Source: Limnomonas spitsbergensis (Eukaryota > Chlorophyta > Chlorophyceae > Chlamydomonadales). Taken from it: DNA of 64,000 bases. Below, piece after piece: positions 47,221 through 57,800 of the stretch; the first letter of the stretch is position 1, and every line of letters starts with the position of its first letter. A program made the translations under genes and the position numbers. The stretch lies in assembly GCA_037349105.1 (NCBI GenBank), contig JAYJMM010000038.1, positions 1,736,001 through 1,800,000 of the forward strand. The letters run 5' to 3'. The notes under the pieces are model-generated. The model did not search any database, was not told where the DNA came from, and was given only the letters and a program-made list of their open reading frames with translations.

Positions 47221-47345
47221 ATACCGTACGTATCCCAGATTTATTTCAACCACATTAGAGATCGCCCAACGTCATACGCATAGGGTATAGGACAGTCAGC
47301 CCAAGAATTGCTGCGCTTCGCGCAGCTTGAATTATGATCGATGCC
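47221..47345. repeat. Inverted repeat X, left copy
   Basis: The reverse complement (CAGCAATTCTTGGGCTGACT, GTATGACGTTGGGCGATCTC, TGTGGTTGAAATAAATCTGG) matches 54551-54665 with scattered changes and one short duplication (ACCCTAAGCGT twice) on the right side. Confidence 0.88.
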
Positions 47346-47439
47346 ATATATATGCCAGCCTTTCATATTTATTAAATATAAGCACCTCAAACCATTCCGC
47401 AAATATAAGGCGATTCCGTACCTGATTCCGTACCTGAGG

Positions 47440-47585
47440 ATTCCTTGAGGGAACCGGAGAGCAGTCAGGTCTCTCATAACTCGTATGTACCGCGAGGGGG
47501 TATACAGTATGTACCGCAAGGGGGGTACCCATATGAACCCACTTCGTTCGCTCTACAAGAGATCGCACAATTAATATATACATGT
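47440..47585. repeat. Inverted repeat Y, left copy
   Basis: GCAGTCAGGTCTCTCATAAC, CGTATGTACCGCGAGGGGGT, CATATGAACCCACTTCGTTC and ATCGCACAATTAATATATA return in inverse order at 50222-50361. It contains its own tandem GTATGTACCGC(G/A)AGGGG pair. Confidence 0.9.
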
Positions 47586-47825
47586 GTGCACATTTAACAC
47601 GCTGAAATTGAGGCGTATACCGGAGATCGGCGAGTCGACTTTAGAGGAGACACTGGAGACACGAGGGGACCTCATCACCGGCGTTTGTAAAGAGCGCCTT
47701 CGAGAATTTAGCGGAAAATTAAGTGCGGAATCTATGAGGACACTGTAAAGAAGGCGTCTTAGTGAAGGTTACTTGCCCATTAAAGACGCTTCATGGTTCA
47801 GTGAGCTCCAAGAGCATGGAGTTCA

Positions 47826-48233
47826 GTGAGCTCCTACTTAGAGCTTAGAGTTCAAGAGGAGATCAAAGTCCCGAATCAGGCCAGACAGCTAGCAGGGATG
47901 GGACTACAGTTCATCCCTGCAGCATTCAAGCTGATTCAGAGGAAGGGTGGCATGAAGATCATCAGTGGCAGCATCAGTGGGAGTGGGGAAGATGACATGG
48001 CATTAGATGCATCTGTGTCTGACTCACCAGCCAAATCCACCTCGGGGAGGACAGATGGGGCTGAAGGAGTGATAGGAGAGGGACATACTGAGCCCAACTC
48101 ACCCCAACTCACCCCAACAAACAGCAAATCACGGCTCATGCATGCACTTGATCAGCGTTTCAGCTTGACACGCGCGCGCTCCCGGCTAACTTTTAGGCCA
48201 GTCCTTCCCTGTGGGCAGGACCAACACTTTTAG
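47826..48233 (+). other. Open frame of 135 codons, possible captured exon; not assigned
   Basis: The frame (QARQLAGMGLQFIPAAFKLI, then an acidic Ser/Thr-rich part) has a protein-like beginning but no recognised domain, no splice context, and its end runs into the first satellite unit. It may be a captured gene fragment or chance. Confidence 0.25.
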
Positions 48234-49110
48234 ATTTGTGTACAATAGTCACTGTTTTTGTGATCAGAAGGACCTGAGCTGATTTTGCTAAATTCAGGTC
48301 ATTGTGGCAATTTTATTTTTGTGACAACCCAGTCCCTCACTTTGCCCTTCAATGCGCGCTCCCGGCTAGCTTTGAGGCCAGTCCTCTGGTGGGCAGGACA
48401 ATATTTCCAGATTTGTTGGAAATAGTCACTGTTTTTGTGTTCCCAGGAGGGCCTGAGCTGATATTGCTAGATTCAGGTCATTGTGGCAACTTTGTTTTTG
48501 TGACAGCCCAGTACCTCACTTTGCCCTCCGGCGCGCGCTCCCGGCTAAAGCTTCGCGGCCAGTCCTCTAGTGGGCAGGACCAACATTTTCAGATTAATTG
48601 GAAACAGTCACTGGTTTTAGTGCACAGACGGGCCTGAGCTGATTTTGCTTGATTCAGGTCATTGTGGCAACTTTATTTTTGATGAAAGCCCAGTCCCTCA
48701 CTTTGGCCTTGGGCGCGCGCTCCCGGCTAGCCTGAAGGCCAGTCCTCTAGAGGGCAGGACCAACATTTTCAGATTTGTTGGGGAAAGCCACTGATTTGTT
48801 GTGCTCATAAGGGCCTATGCTGATTCTGCTAGATTCAGGTCATTGTGGCACTTTCGTTTTGTGACAGGCCAGTCCCTCACTTTGCCCTCCGGCACGTGCT
48901 CCCAGCTATAGCTTTGAGGCCAGTGCTCTATTGGGCAGGACCAACATTTTCAGATTCGTTCGAAAAAACCACTGATTTGTTGTGCTCATAAGGGCCTATG
49001 CTGATTCTGCTAGAGTTAGGTCATTGTGGCACTTCATTTTTGTGATAGCCCAGTCCCTCACTTTGCCCTTTGGTACGCGTTCCTGGCTAGGTTTGAGGCC
49101 AGTCTTCTAG
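48165..49110. repeat. About 180-bp satellite, five full copies plus a partial
   Basis: Units start at GCGCGCTCCCGGCTA words near 48173, 48352, 48530, 48711, 48892 and 49073 (spacing 178-181). Each contains GAGGCCAGTCCTCTAG, GGGCAGGACCAACATTTTCA, AGTCACTG, GATTCAGGTCATTGTGGCA and CCCAGTCCCTCACTTTGCCC. Confidence 0.95.
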
Positions 49111-49329
49111 GTTGAAGTAGGACATCAGCATGCGATCATGGGTAGGTGGGCTGCTCATAACAGAAAATTAAGAAACTGGTCGGAAAGAGAGATGGGAAGT
49201 CCGGCATCATGAACACCTCTGCTATGCTGCTCTGTGTCCCCATACACTGCCACACAGCAATCTCCTGCAAGGTCTTCTCAATCTGGGCAGCAATCTGGGC
49301 ACCATTGAACAGCATGTCCCAAGCAAGAA

Positions 49330-49935
49330 TGGAGGGAGTGGGCGGTTGCAGCATGCTGGCAACGCGTTAGGGAGGGAGGGGGGCGGTGGTGCAGCAATCA
49401 GGCAGCGCGTTAGGGTGGGAGGGGGTCGGTGGTGCAGCATGTGGGCAGCGCATGCCAGGGGTGGGGGGAGGGAGGCGATGGTGCAGCATGCAGACAGCGC
49501 ATGCCAAGGAGGTAGGTGGGGGGGGAGCTGCATGCAGGCAACGCATGCCTGGTGGGGGAGGGGTGCAATGTCACAGCATGCAGGCAACACAAGCAGGGGG
49601 GGGGGGGGCGGTGATGCAGCAGGCAGGCAGTGCATGCCAGGTTTAAAGGAGGTTCCAGTGGTGCAGCAGGCAGGGAGCGCATGCCATGGGGGATGGGTGC
49701 GGTCTTGCAGCATGTAGGTAGCGTATGCCAGGGGGGGGTGGGGGGCTTCAGTGCAGCGTGCATGCAACGCATGCCATGGTGGATGGGTGACGGTAGTTCG
49801 GCATGCATGCAGGGCAATAGGTGGGGAGAGGGTCTACCGTGCAGCATGTAGGCAGCGCATGCCAGGAGGTCAGGGGTGTGGCGGTGTAACATGCAAGCAG
49901 CACATGCCTGGAGGGCAGGGTGCGGTGGTACTGCA
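49330..49935. repeat. G-rich satellite with GTGCAGCATGCAGGCAACGC unit
   Basis: About ten copies of roughly 55-60 bases; G runs up to 10 on the + strand. Long frames on either strand here are repeat artefacts. Confidence 0.92.
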
Positions 49936-50221
49936 TTCACTGGTCATACCATGCAGTCGGAGCACTTGGACTGCTGGGTAAGCAACCCAGCACTGATGTG
50001 CCACGAGCCGTCGTCCTCCTCACCGTCTTCGCTGCTCCCGCCACCAAGCGATGCAGGTTGTGAAGCGCAAAGCTGACGCAAACCCCAGGGCAGAATCTTA
50101 TTATGCCTATTAAAGTTAGGGGCCAGAGCGGGGGAGCTTTACTGCTGTCACTGAGCAAGCGATACTTATCCTTTTGTCGCGAGGATGCTTTGAATGAGTT
50201 AGGCCCATATCAAATACACAC

Positions 50222-50361
50222 ACACATATATATTAATTGTGCGATGTCTTTTAGAGCGAACGAAGTGGGTTCATATGGGTATCCCCCTTGCGGTACATAC
50301 TGTATACCCCCCTCGCGGTACATACGAGTTATGGGAGACCTGACTGCGGAGAGGGAACTAT
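50222..50361. repeat. Inverted repeat Y, right copy
   Basis: Reverse complement of 47440-47585 from TATATTAATTGTGCGAT to GAGACCTGACTGC. Confidence 0.9.
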
Positions 50362-50444
50362 CACTTCGATTTACGCTGCAACTGAGACCGAGTTAGTGCA
50401 ACATTATGATTCAATGTTGACTGACATCTTGCCGCATACACAAC

Positions 50445-51110
50445 GCCTTGCTGGTTGATGCTGTCTTGCTCTATTCTGCTGGTGGGTGCATGGCCGCATG
50501 CACAACACCCCAACAGTCACAGCACCATGCCTTGCCTGTATGTGGATCACCTCAGCAGGTAGCAGAGCGCCACCTGCATGCACAACGCCTTACCCTTATG
50601 CACAGCGCCTGCCCGGCGGGCGCCCAAGGGCGCAACGCCCTGGTATTGGCTGTAGTGCCCAACTTGCATGCAAAGCGCCTGCCCCGTGTGCAATGCCATG
50701 CTGGTGGTTGCAGAGTCCCACCCGCATGCTCTGTAATCCGCTCCCATGCACAGCTACCAAGTCCCTGCTGGTGGTTAGCGTAGTGCCCACTCGCATCCTC
50801 TGCAACCCGCTTGTATGTGTGGCGCTTGCCTGTTTGTGCACCATGCTTGTCATTGCTGCGCACTGCCCTGATGCTCAATGCCCCCCGTATGTGGAGCGCC
50901 ATGTCATTAATTGCATCGCCCTGCAGCTCCTTGCTGTGGGTGGCAGCTCCCAGCTCTCATGCGCAACGACCGCACGTACGTGTTTCGCCCTGACATTGGT
51001 CGCAGCTCCCCTCCCTTCCGCACTGTGCCCGCCCTGACAGTCATTGCAGCACCCCGTCCTCATGCATTGTGCCCTCCCGTATTTGCAACACCTTGCCGGT
51101 GGCTGCATGT
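50445..51110. repeat. Degenerate satellite with CATGCACAACGCC / GCAGCTCCC units
   Basis: Units of about 45-65 bases built on CCCGCATGC, ACAACGCCTTGC and GGTGG(T/C)TGCAG variants; copies are more diverged than in the adjacent arrays. Confidence 0.7.
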
Positions 51111-51114
51111 GTAG

Positions 51115-52060
51115 CTGAGACCAACTCTCAGGTGTCTTTAATCCCTCAGACACCTGTGACTTCGTTGACACAGTTCAAGATTGCATGTCCACTTTTGTTC
51201 AATTCTGAGGATGTAATGAGGGACCGTTTGGCTCTCAATGGCCCCCTCAGCCCTCCTTCAAAGGCTGCAATGGTAGCTGCGGCCTACTTGCTGGTGTCCT
51301 AATTCCTAAGGAAAACCACTGTGGCAGACATAGATGACAGGTATTAGGACTGCTGTTCCAGTTTGGTTAAATTCTGAGGAGGTGTTTTGGGGGATGCCGT
51401 TTTGCTCTCAATAGCCCTCTCGGCCCCCGCTTAAAGGGTGCCACACTGCCACAGTAGCTGAGGCCTACTTGCTGGTGTCAAATTCCTCCAGAACACCAAT
51501 GCTATGTCTTTGTTGACATATTTTAGGACTGCTGATCCAGTTGGTTGATTTCTGAGAAGGCGTTTTGGGATTTTTTCGCTCTCGACGGCCCTCTCGGCCC
51601 CGCTTTAAGGGCGCCGCGGTGGCTCAGGCCAACTTGCAGGTGTCCTAATTCCTCCAGAACACCAATGCTATGCCTTTGTTGACATATATCAGGAGTGCTG
51701 TTCCAGTTTAGATGAATTCTAAGAAGTTGGTTTGGGGGCTCTTTAGCTCTCATTGGCCCTCTTAGCCCCACTTAGAGGGCGCCGAGGTGGCTGAGGCCAA
51801 CTTGCAGGTGTCCAAATTCCTCCAGAACACCAATGCTCTGCCTTTGTTGAAATATTTTAGGAATGCTGTTCCACTTTGGTTTAATTTTGCGGAGGTGTTT
51901 TGGGGCTCTTTTGCTCTCAATGGCCCTCTCGGCCCTGCTTTGAGGGCGCCGCGGTGGCTGAGGCCAATTACAGATGTCCGAATTCCTCCAGAAAACCAAT
52001 GCCATGCCTTTGTTGACATATTTTAGAATTGCAGTTCCAGTTTGCTAGACATCTGAGCAG
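51115..52060. repeat. About 167-bp satellite, five to six copies
   Basis: AATTCCTCCAGAACACCAATG recurs near 51481, 51647, 51815 and 51981. Each unit also holds TTTGTTGACATATTTTAGGA, CTCTCAATGGCCCTCTCGGC and GGGCGCCGCGGTGGCTGAGG variants. Confidence 0.93.
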
Positions 52061-52089
52061 GAGTTTTTGGGCTGTATTGCTCCCAATGA

Positions 52090-52745
52090 CCACTACTAGT
52101 ATGCATAGTTCCCGAACTGCATAACACAAGGCAGATTTAGTTGCTGCGGGGCTACTTGGCCAGTGTGCCGTGCCATCACTCTTGTGTTATGAATGTCAGC
52201 TTGGCAAAAAAAACTAACAGGTGCATCACTAGACCAGTACCGGAATCCATGCCTGGCTCTCATAACATAAGGTAGATGAAGTGGTTGCATCACTGATTGG
52301 CCTCCAATGTGCATCTCCACCACTGTTGTGTTATAAATGGCTGTTGGGCTGAAGCCCATGTCCTAAGCATCCATGGACCACTGCCAGTATCCATTCACGT
52401 AACTCATAACACAAGGCAGTAGGTAGATGCGGGACTGGCTTGCTTCCAGTGTGCATCTTCATCGCTATTGCGTTATCAATGGCTGTTGGGCTAAAGCTCC
52501 CATCCTAAGCATCCATGGACCATTACCAGTATCCATACACGTAACTAATAAGACAAGGCAGATTAAGTGGCTGCGGGACTGATTGGCTTCCAATGTTCAG
52601 TGCCTTCACTGTCGTGTTATCAATAGCTGTTGGGCTGAAGCTCCTGTCCAAGGCATCCATAAACCACTAACGGTATCCATTCACGGAACTCAGAATACAA
52701 GGCATATTAAGTGGTCTTGTGGCTCATTGGCTTCCATTGCACATG
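52090..52745. repeat. About 143-bp satellite, five copies
   Basis: CATAACACAAGGCAG-type words lie near 52119, 52261, 52404, 52547 and 52691, with GGCTGTTGGGCTGAAGC and CATCCATGGACCA in each unit. Confidence 0.92.
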
Positions 52746-53490
52746 TCATTCATGGTACTGAAGGTGCTGCGGTACTGCAGCGAAGGGGCAGTGCATGCCA
52801 AGTGATTGAGTGCGGCAATGCTTCAGTATATAGGCGGTGCATGCCAGTGATTGCATTCATGCTTCAGCATACATGCAGTGCATGCTGGTGGGTGCGGTAC
52901 CGCAGAAGTATTGGCATGAACTGCATAGTGCATACTAGTGGGTGAGACGTTGCGGCAGTGTTGGCATAAAGAGCATACCAGTGGGTGCGGCGCTGCTGCA
53001 GTGCTGGCATAGATTGCATGCTGGTGTGTGCGGTGCTGCAGCAGTGCTGGCATTATATGCATGGTAGTGGGTGCGGCGCTGCGGCAGTGCTGGCATAAAG
53101 TGCATGCCAGTGGGTGCGGCGGTATTGCAATGTGCAGGCAGTGCGTGTCAGTGGGTGCTACGGTACTGTAGCACACAGGCAGTGCATGCCAGTGGGTGCT
53201 GCGGTACTGCAGCATGCAGGCAGTACATGCCAGTGGGTGCTGCAGTACTGTAGCACACAGGCAGTGCATGCCAGAGGGTGCAGTGGTGCTGCTGCGCACA
53301 GGCAGGTCGTCTGCCTGTGCAGTTCGTGCCAGTGGGTGCCAGTGGGTGCGGCAGTACTGCAATGTGCAGGCAGAGCATGTCAGTGGGGGTGAGGGTGCTA
53401 AAGGGTGCATGTAGTTCATGCCAGTGGGTGTGGCTGTGTTGCTGCCCACAGGAAGTGCATGCCAGTGAGGTAGGTAGTTAGGCAGCATGC
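52745..53490. repeat. About 45-bp satellite, GTGGGTGCGGCGCTGC unit
   Basis: About 15 copies built on GCATGCCAGTGGGTGC, GGCAGTGCTGGCATAAA and TACTGCAGCATGCAGGCA variants. Confidence 0.92.
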
Positions 53491-53559
53491 ATTTAGTGTA
53501 CCATAGGTCCTTCTGCCAGAGGTAGGTTGGACCAAGGTGCATCAGCATGCATGCAGTGC

Positions 53560-54180
53560 ATGTAAGTGGGGTCGTGCCGGTGGGGCGCTTCTGCAGGCAC
53601 GCAGGGTGTTGTCGTGCCGGCAGGGCTAGATGCATGCATGTAGGATGCTGTGCAAGTAAGCAGGGTGTTGTCATGATGTCCGGGCACCTTGTACGCAGGC
53701 GGGGTGCTGTCATACCGGTGGGGTACTATGCATGCAAGCAAGGTGCTGTCGTGCTGTCGGAGCCATATGCATGCATGCAGGGTGCTATGCAAGTAAGCAG
53801 GGTGTTGTGATGATGTCGGGGACCTTTGTATGCATGCCGTTGCTGTCATGCCAGTGGGGTGCATGCATGCAAGCAGGGTGCTGTCGTGCTGGCAGGGACA
53901 TATGCAGGCAGGGTGTTGTTGTACCCGTGGGGCGCAACTGCATGCACGCGGGGTGCTCTCCTTATGGCTGGGCGCAAGTTATGCCGGCTGGGTGCTTTGC
54001 ATGCTGGCAGGGCGCTGTCCTGCCGGTGGTACGCTTTTACATGCAGGCGGAGTGCTGTCGTGCTAGTGGGATGCTCTGCGAGCAGGCAGGGTGTTGTCAT
54101 TCGAGTGGGGAGCCGGCTTGCCGGCGGGGAGCAACTGCATGCTGGCGGTGTATCGGCATGCATGCAGGGAGCTACCGCAT
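53560..54180. repeat. About 45-50-bp satellite, GGGGTGCTGTCGTGCCGG unit
   Basis: About 13 copies with CATGCAGGCAGGGTG and GTCGTGCCGGTGGGG variants. Confidence 0.9.
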
Positions 54181-54550
54181 GGAGTGCATGCATCGTTCTC
54201 ACGGCATCTGATATCTGCTGTCCTGCCCGCATTGTGCCGGTACTTAACTGCCTGCTTGAGACCTGTTGCTGTTGCGTGTAAGGCCAATTGACATCAGCAG
54301 AAAGGAGTAATCGAAATAATCCAATATCCTCGTCCTCCTTCTCCTGGTTGAGCCACTCCTGGGCTGAGCATCTATGGTGTCTTCAAAGAGATCCTCCGCA
54401 TCGATGAATTTGATTCTTGCTACTCGATTTCGCCCTGTGGCGCAGTACGTTGCTCGAAGGTGTCTATTGATGGCCAAACTAACTCCTAACCCTAAGCTCC
54501 TTCGGCGTTATATGTAGGCTTAGGTCCAACTAAAATTGCTTGATTGACTC

Positions 54551-54665
54551 ACTGCGCAAGGCGCATCAATTCTTGGGCTGGCTGTCCTACACCCTAAGCG
54601 TACCCTAAGCGTATGACGTTGGCCGATCTCTTATGTGGTTGAAAGAAATCTGGTATACGCACGGT
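54551..54665. repeat. Inverted repeat X, right copy
   Basis: Reverse complement of 47221-47345; contains an extra ACCCTAAGCGT copy. Confidence 0.88.
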
Positions 54666-54715
54666 ATTAGAGACAGACTTATCTGAAGGCAGCAATCAAT
54701 GCTCGCTGGCCTGCA

Positions 54716-54851
54716 GAAAGAAAGGAAACGCCTGAGCGTGGCCTGAGGAATACGGGATTTTAAATGCCGTACACCGGGCAACATTGTCCGGTGAACGGCA
54801 TTTAAAATCCCGTATTCCTGAAGCCACGCTCAGGCGTTTTCTTTCTTTCTT
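54716..54851. repeat. Foldback element 2, near-perfect palindrome of about 136 bp
   Basis: AGAAAGAAAGGAAACGCCTG through CGTACACCGGGC is followed almost at once by its inverse, ending CAGGCGTTTTCTTTCTTTCT. The arms match those of foldback element 1, but the spacer is only a few bases. Confidence 0.93.
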
Positions 54852-54857
54852 GTCAAA

Positions 54858-57800
54858 ATGTCTTACGGGGATTTCCACAGTATGCTGGATTCCGTAACCC
54901 TCCAAGCAGAAAGCACGTCCTTTGACGAGGTACAGAAAATGTCTCTTTCCTGTCGAAGGAGCTTTTCCCGACATAACTTCTGTATTTGTTATTTTAAAAT
55001 GCTGCTTTCTACGCCATCTTGTGCGCGGAGGCTTGAGCCCTGAAGCTCGTCCGAACCTTGGAACAGGATGGAGACGACAGCATTGATGCAATCGTGAGGC
55101 GAAATATCAATGAGGTGGTGCAAGCTGCTAATGATGACAACACGTATGGGCTGGATCGACTGGGTGAGCAGCACTAACGAGTTGTCACATTTTTCAAATT
55201 GCAAAACTTGACGCGTTACTTGGATATTGCGATAGCACTTGGTGCCTCATGTTAGGCAAGGTCGAAGCCATCTGTCGATGGGCTTTGCAAGTATTTTGAA
55301 TGTGTCATGCACCCTTGCGCCATGCAGGCCCCCCCCCTCTCACAGATCTTGCTGGCGTCAAAGAACGACAGCAACGGTGCGTTGCATGCCTTTTCTTTGC
55401 AACCCTGCTGCATGCCACCAGTCCGTCTGTTATGCTGCACATGGGGCGAAGACTCATGAGCTGTCTTTCCTCACTGCCACAAGACCCCCTCAAGCACCCT
55501 TCCACGACTGGTCCTGTTCTGATCCACCTATATTTGCGCTCTATCCCCACAGGCAAGCTGGTGCAGCGCCTTCTGCGCGGCCTGGAGGCCGCATCAGCAG
55601 CGGTGGCAGCCGGAGATCTGAGGGGGCAGGCGGCCCAGCGGCGCAGCACCATGATGCCATGGGCTCCTCTTCTCTGGACAACTTGGACGTGCCAGGGCAT
55701 GCTGAGGCTACCTTGCGGCTCCATAAAGCCCGCATCCGGGGCCTGGAGGACGAGCTCGGGAAGCTCACGCAAGCTTTGTCTGGTGAGGATGGGGCAGCAC
55801 AGGGGCATGAGAACATCAAAGTGTGCCAAAAGCTCGAGAAGCATTCAATTTGCCATACGTGCTGTCTCGGGAAGGGGCCTGTCACTAAGGGGGTCGGACT
55901 AGTCCCCCGGCACCCCCTGACGCATAATGCGACCCCATTGCTGGCGCCTTAGGACACGGAAGAATCGACTGGCGTCCAGGACTTAAGCCATTGAATATAA
56001 AATGGAACATTGCTTTTTTTCCTGGTCAATTCTTCCTTGTGCAAAGGCGCCAAACGGACAATGAAAGCCCCTGTTTGGGGGACTAGTCCAACCCCCCCCT
56101 AGTGACAGGCCCCTTGTCTCGGGGCGACCCTGGTTCTTTCTGCGCCATGAGAGCAATGCATGTTGAGACGACGCTTGATGGCACTGCCACCTGATGCTGC
56201 TTCCTCTCATGATCCACTCTTGATAGGGCTGGCATCGTTTCAAACGTGTGAAATGCGGTGTATGATATTTACAAAAACATGCTTATGGTTTGCCATATTT
56301 AGAGCCACCATTTACAAGTCAGGCCAGCTCTATTATTTTGTGCTCACTGTGATGCCAGTGCTCATTTGAATGCGGTTATGGGGCTTATTTTCTCAGGCGA
56401 CCTTTAGTCATTACAACTGGCATCTTCTGAGGTAATCTTTTTGTTTTTGGCTCAGAGCGTGACAAGCAGCTAGCTGAGGCTAAGAGGGATGTCAAGGCCC
56501 TCAAGACGGAGCAGGCCAGCCATGGTAAAACTCACAAGGGCCTCGAGATGCAGGTAAGGTAGGGAGGGCTTGGTTTTGAATCACGATAAGTAGGTCAGGT
56601 GCCAGAATTCGAACAAGGCACCATTCCGTCACAGACATCTGTATGGCTGGATCTTGGATGTTTGGGCTCCCATTATAAGTAAGGGCAAGGGGGCCCCTGG
56701 TTAGGGCCATATATTTTTGTTCCAGGGAAGGACTAGAGTTGGACTACAGGAATAACTGAGTTGAACTGATTGAAGGACCAGACCATTGTACACTGGTTTA
56801 TCTGGAGTTGTGTCCAGGGCCTCATCCTCAATCTGTAACTGGCTTCACTTAGGCTCCTTACAGGACAATGACTTATTTTATGATAACGCCGTCAGTAAGG
56901 GCCATTCATTTTGTAGGAGTCGGTACAGATTACAGTTACACCCGTAGATATGCAATGAGCATTGCGCTCACCGTTTGGATCGGCAGCTTTCCTTTCAATC
57001 TATGAATGGCTTCAACTGTTCACCCACACCTGTATTACCATATCCCTTTTTTCAAAAAGCAAGGAATGCAGAGGTCGCTGCCGTGGCTGGCAGGCCAGGC
57101 AGAGCTGTGTCCATTCATGTGCCTCGGACATGTCAGACCCATATTGTTTGGGCCGCAGCAGTTCTTGCCCTGGCAGATCCCACAAGAACCTGCCTCTCTG
57201 TCCATCAAGGCCACACACATTTAGGCTTCTGTGGCCTCAAGATGTCTATAGACATAACTCTCCCTCTGTGGTGACATGGGGAGAGCACACTTCTTCTCCC
57301 GCCACTAAATACATAATTCTGGCTTTTTGCATATCCCGGTGCCCCTACAATCCCCGCCTAAAACTTTAAACCCTTACAAACTGGCACTTGACGTGCTGTC
57401 ATGCTGCAGGTGGAAAAGTTCCGGCGGGCTGCGGCTGATGCTGAGGCCGCAGCTAGCTCGCGGGAATCTGCGCTCAAGGAGCTGGGGAAGGAGGGCGGGC
57501 GCGTGGAGAAGGAGAAGCGGGCGGGAGAGGAAGAGGCGCGTGCGAGGGATGTGAGGCTGCAGCGAGCTCTGGAGGAAGTGAGTGGTGGGAAAGCATGCGG
57601 TTTGATGTGTTGGTGACGTGGTGTCACTTGCTCTTCTAGCGCTAGATATGCCAGTGGCTCTTCTATATCGGAGCCTGGGTACCAACAGGATGTTTCCCCC
57701 CCCGCTGGGAGACGGCGCGGCTGCTTTCTGTATTGCTCATGTATAGCCGCTTTTGGAGGTGCCAGGCTGCCATGGTTTCATCTTGCGGATCGATGCATAG

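Larger units (their letters stand above)
46857..54851. mobile_element. Approximately 8-kb composite block framed by nested inverted repeats
   Basis: From outside inward the left side carries a foldback element (46857-47205), repeat X (47221-47345) and repeat Y (47440-47585). The right side mirrors this with a foldback element (54716-54851), X inverted (54551-54665) and Y inverted at an inner position (50222-50361). The interior consists almost entirely of unrelated satellite arrays (48165-54180). This nested symmetry suggests a large non-autonomous terminal-inverted-repeat transposon, or several insertions of one family with later satellite expansion. No transposase was recognised; a short minus-strand frame at 54244-54477 (KFIDAEDLFEDT, RRRRTRILDYF) could be a fragment of one. 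No target duplication was established. Confidence 0.6.

Noticed and set aside
49222..54281. Many 60-300-codon frames, including a 296-codon minus frame at 52823-53713
   Set aside because: All lie in satellite arrays, repeat the unit's translation and lack domains.
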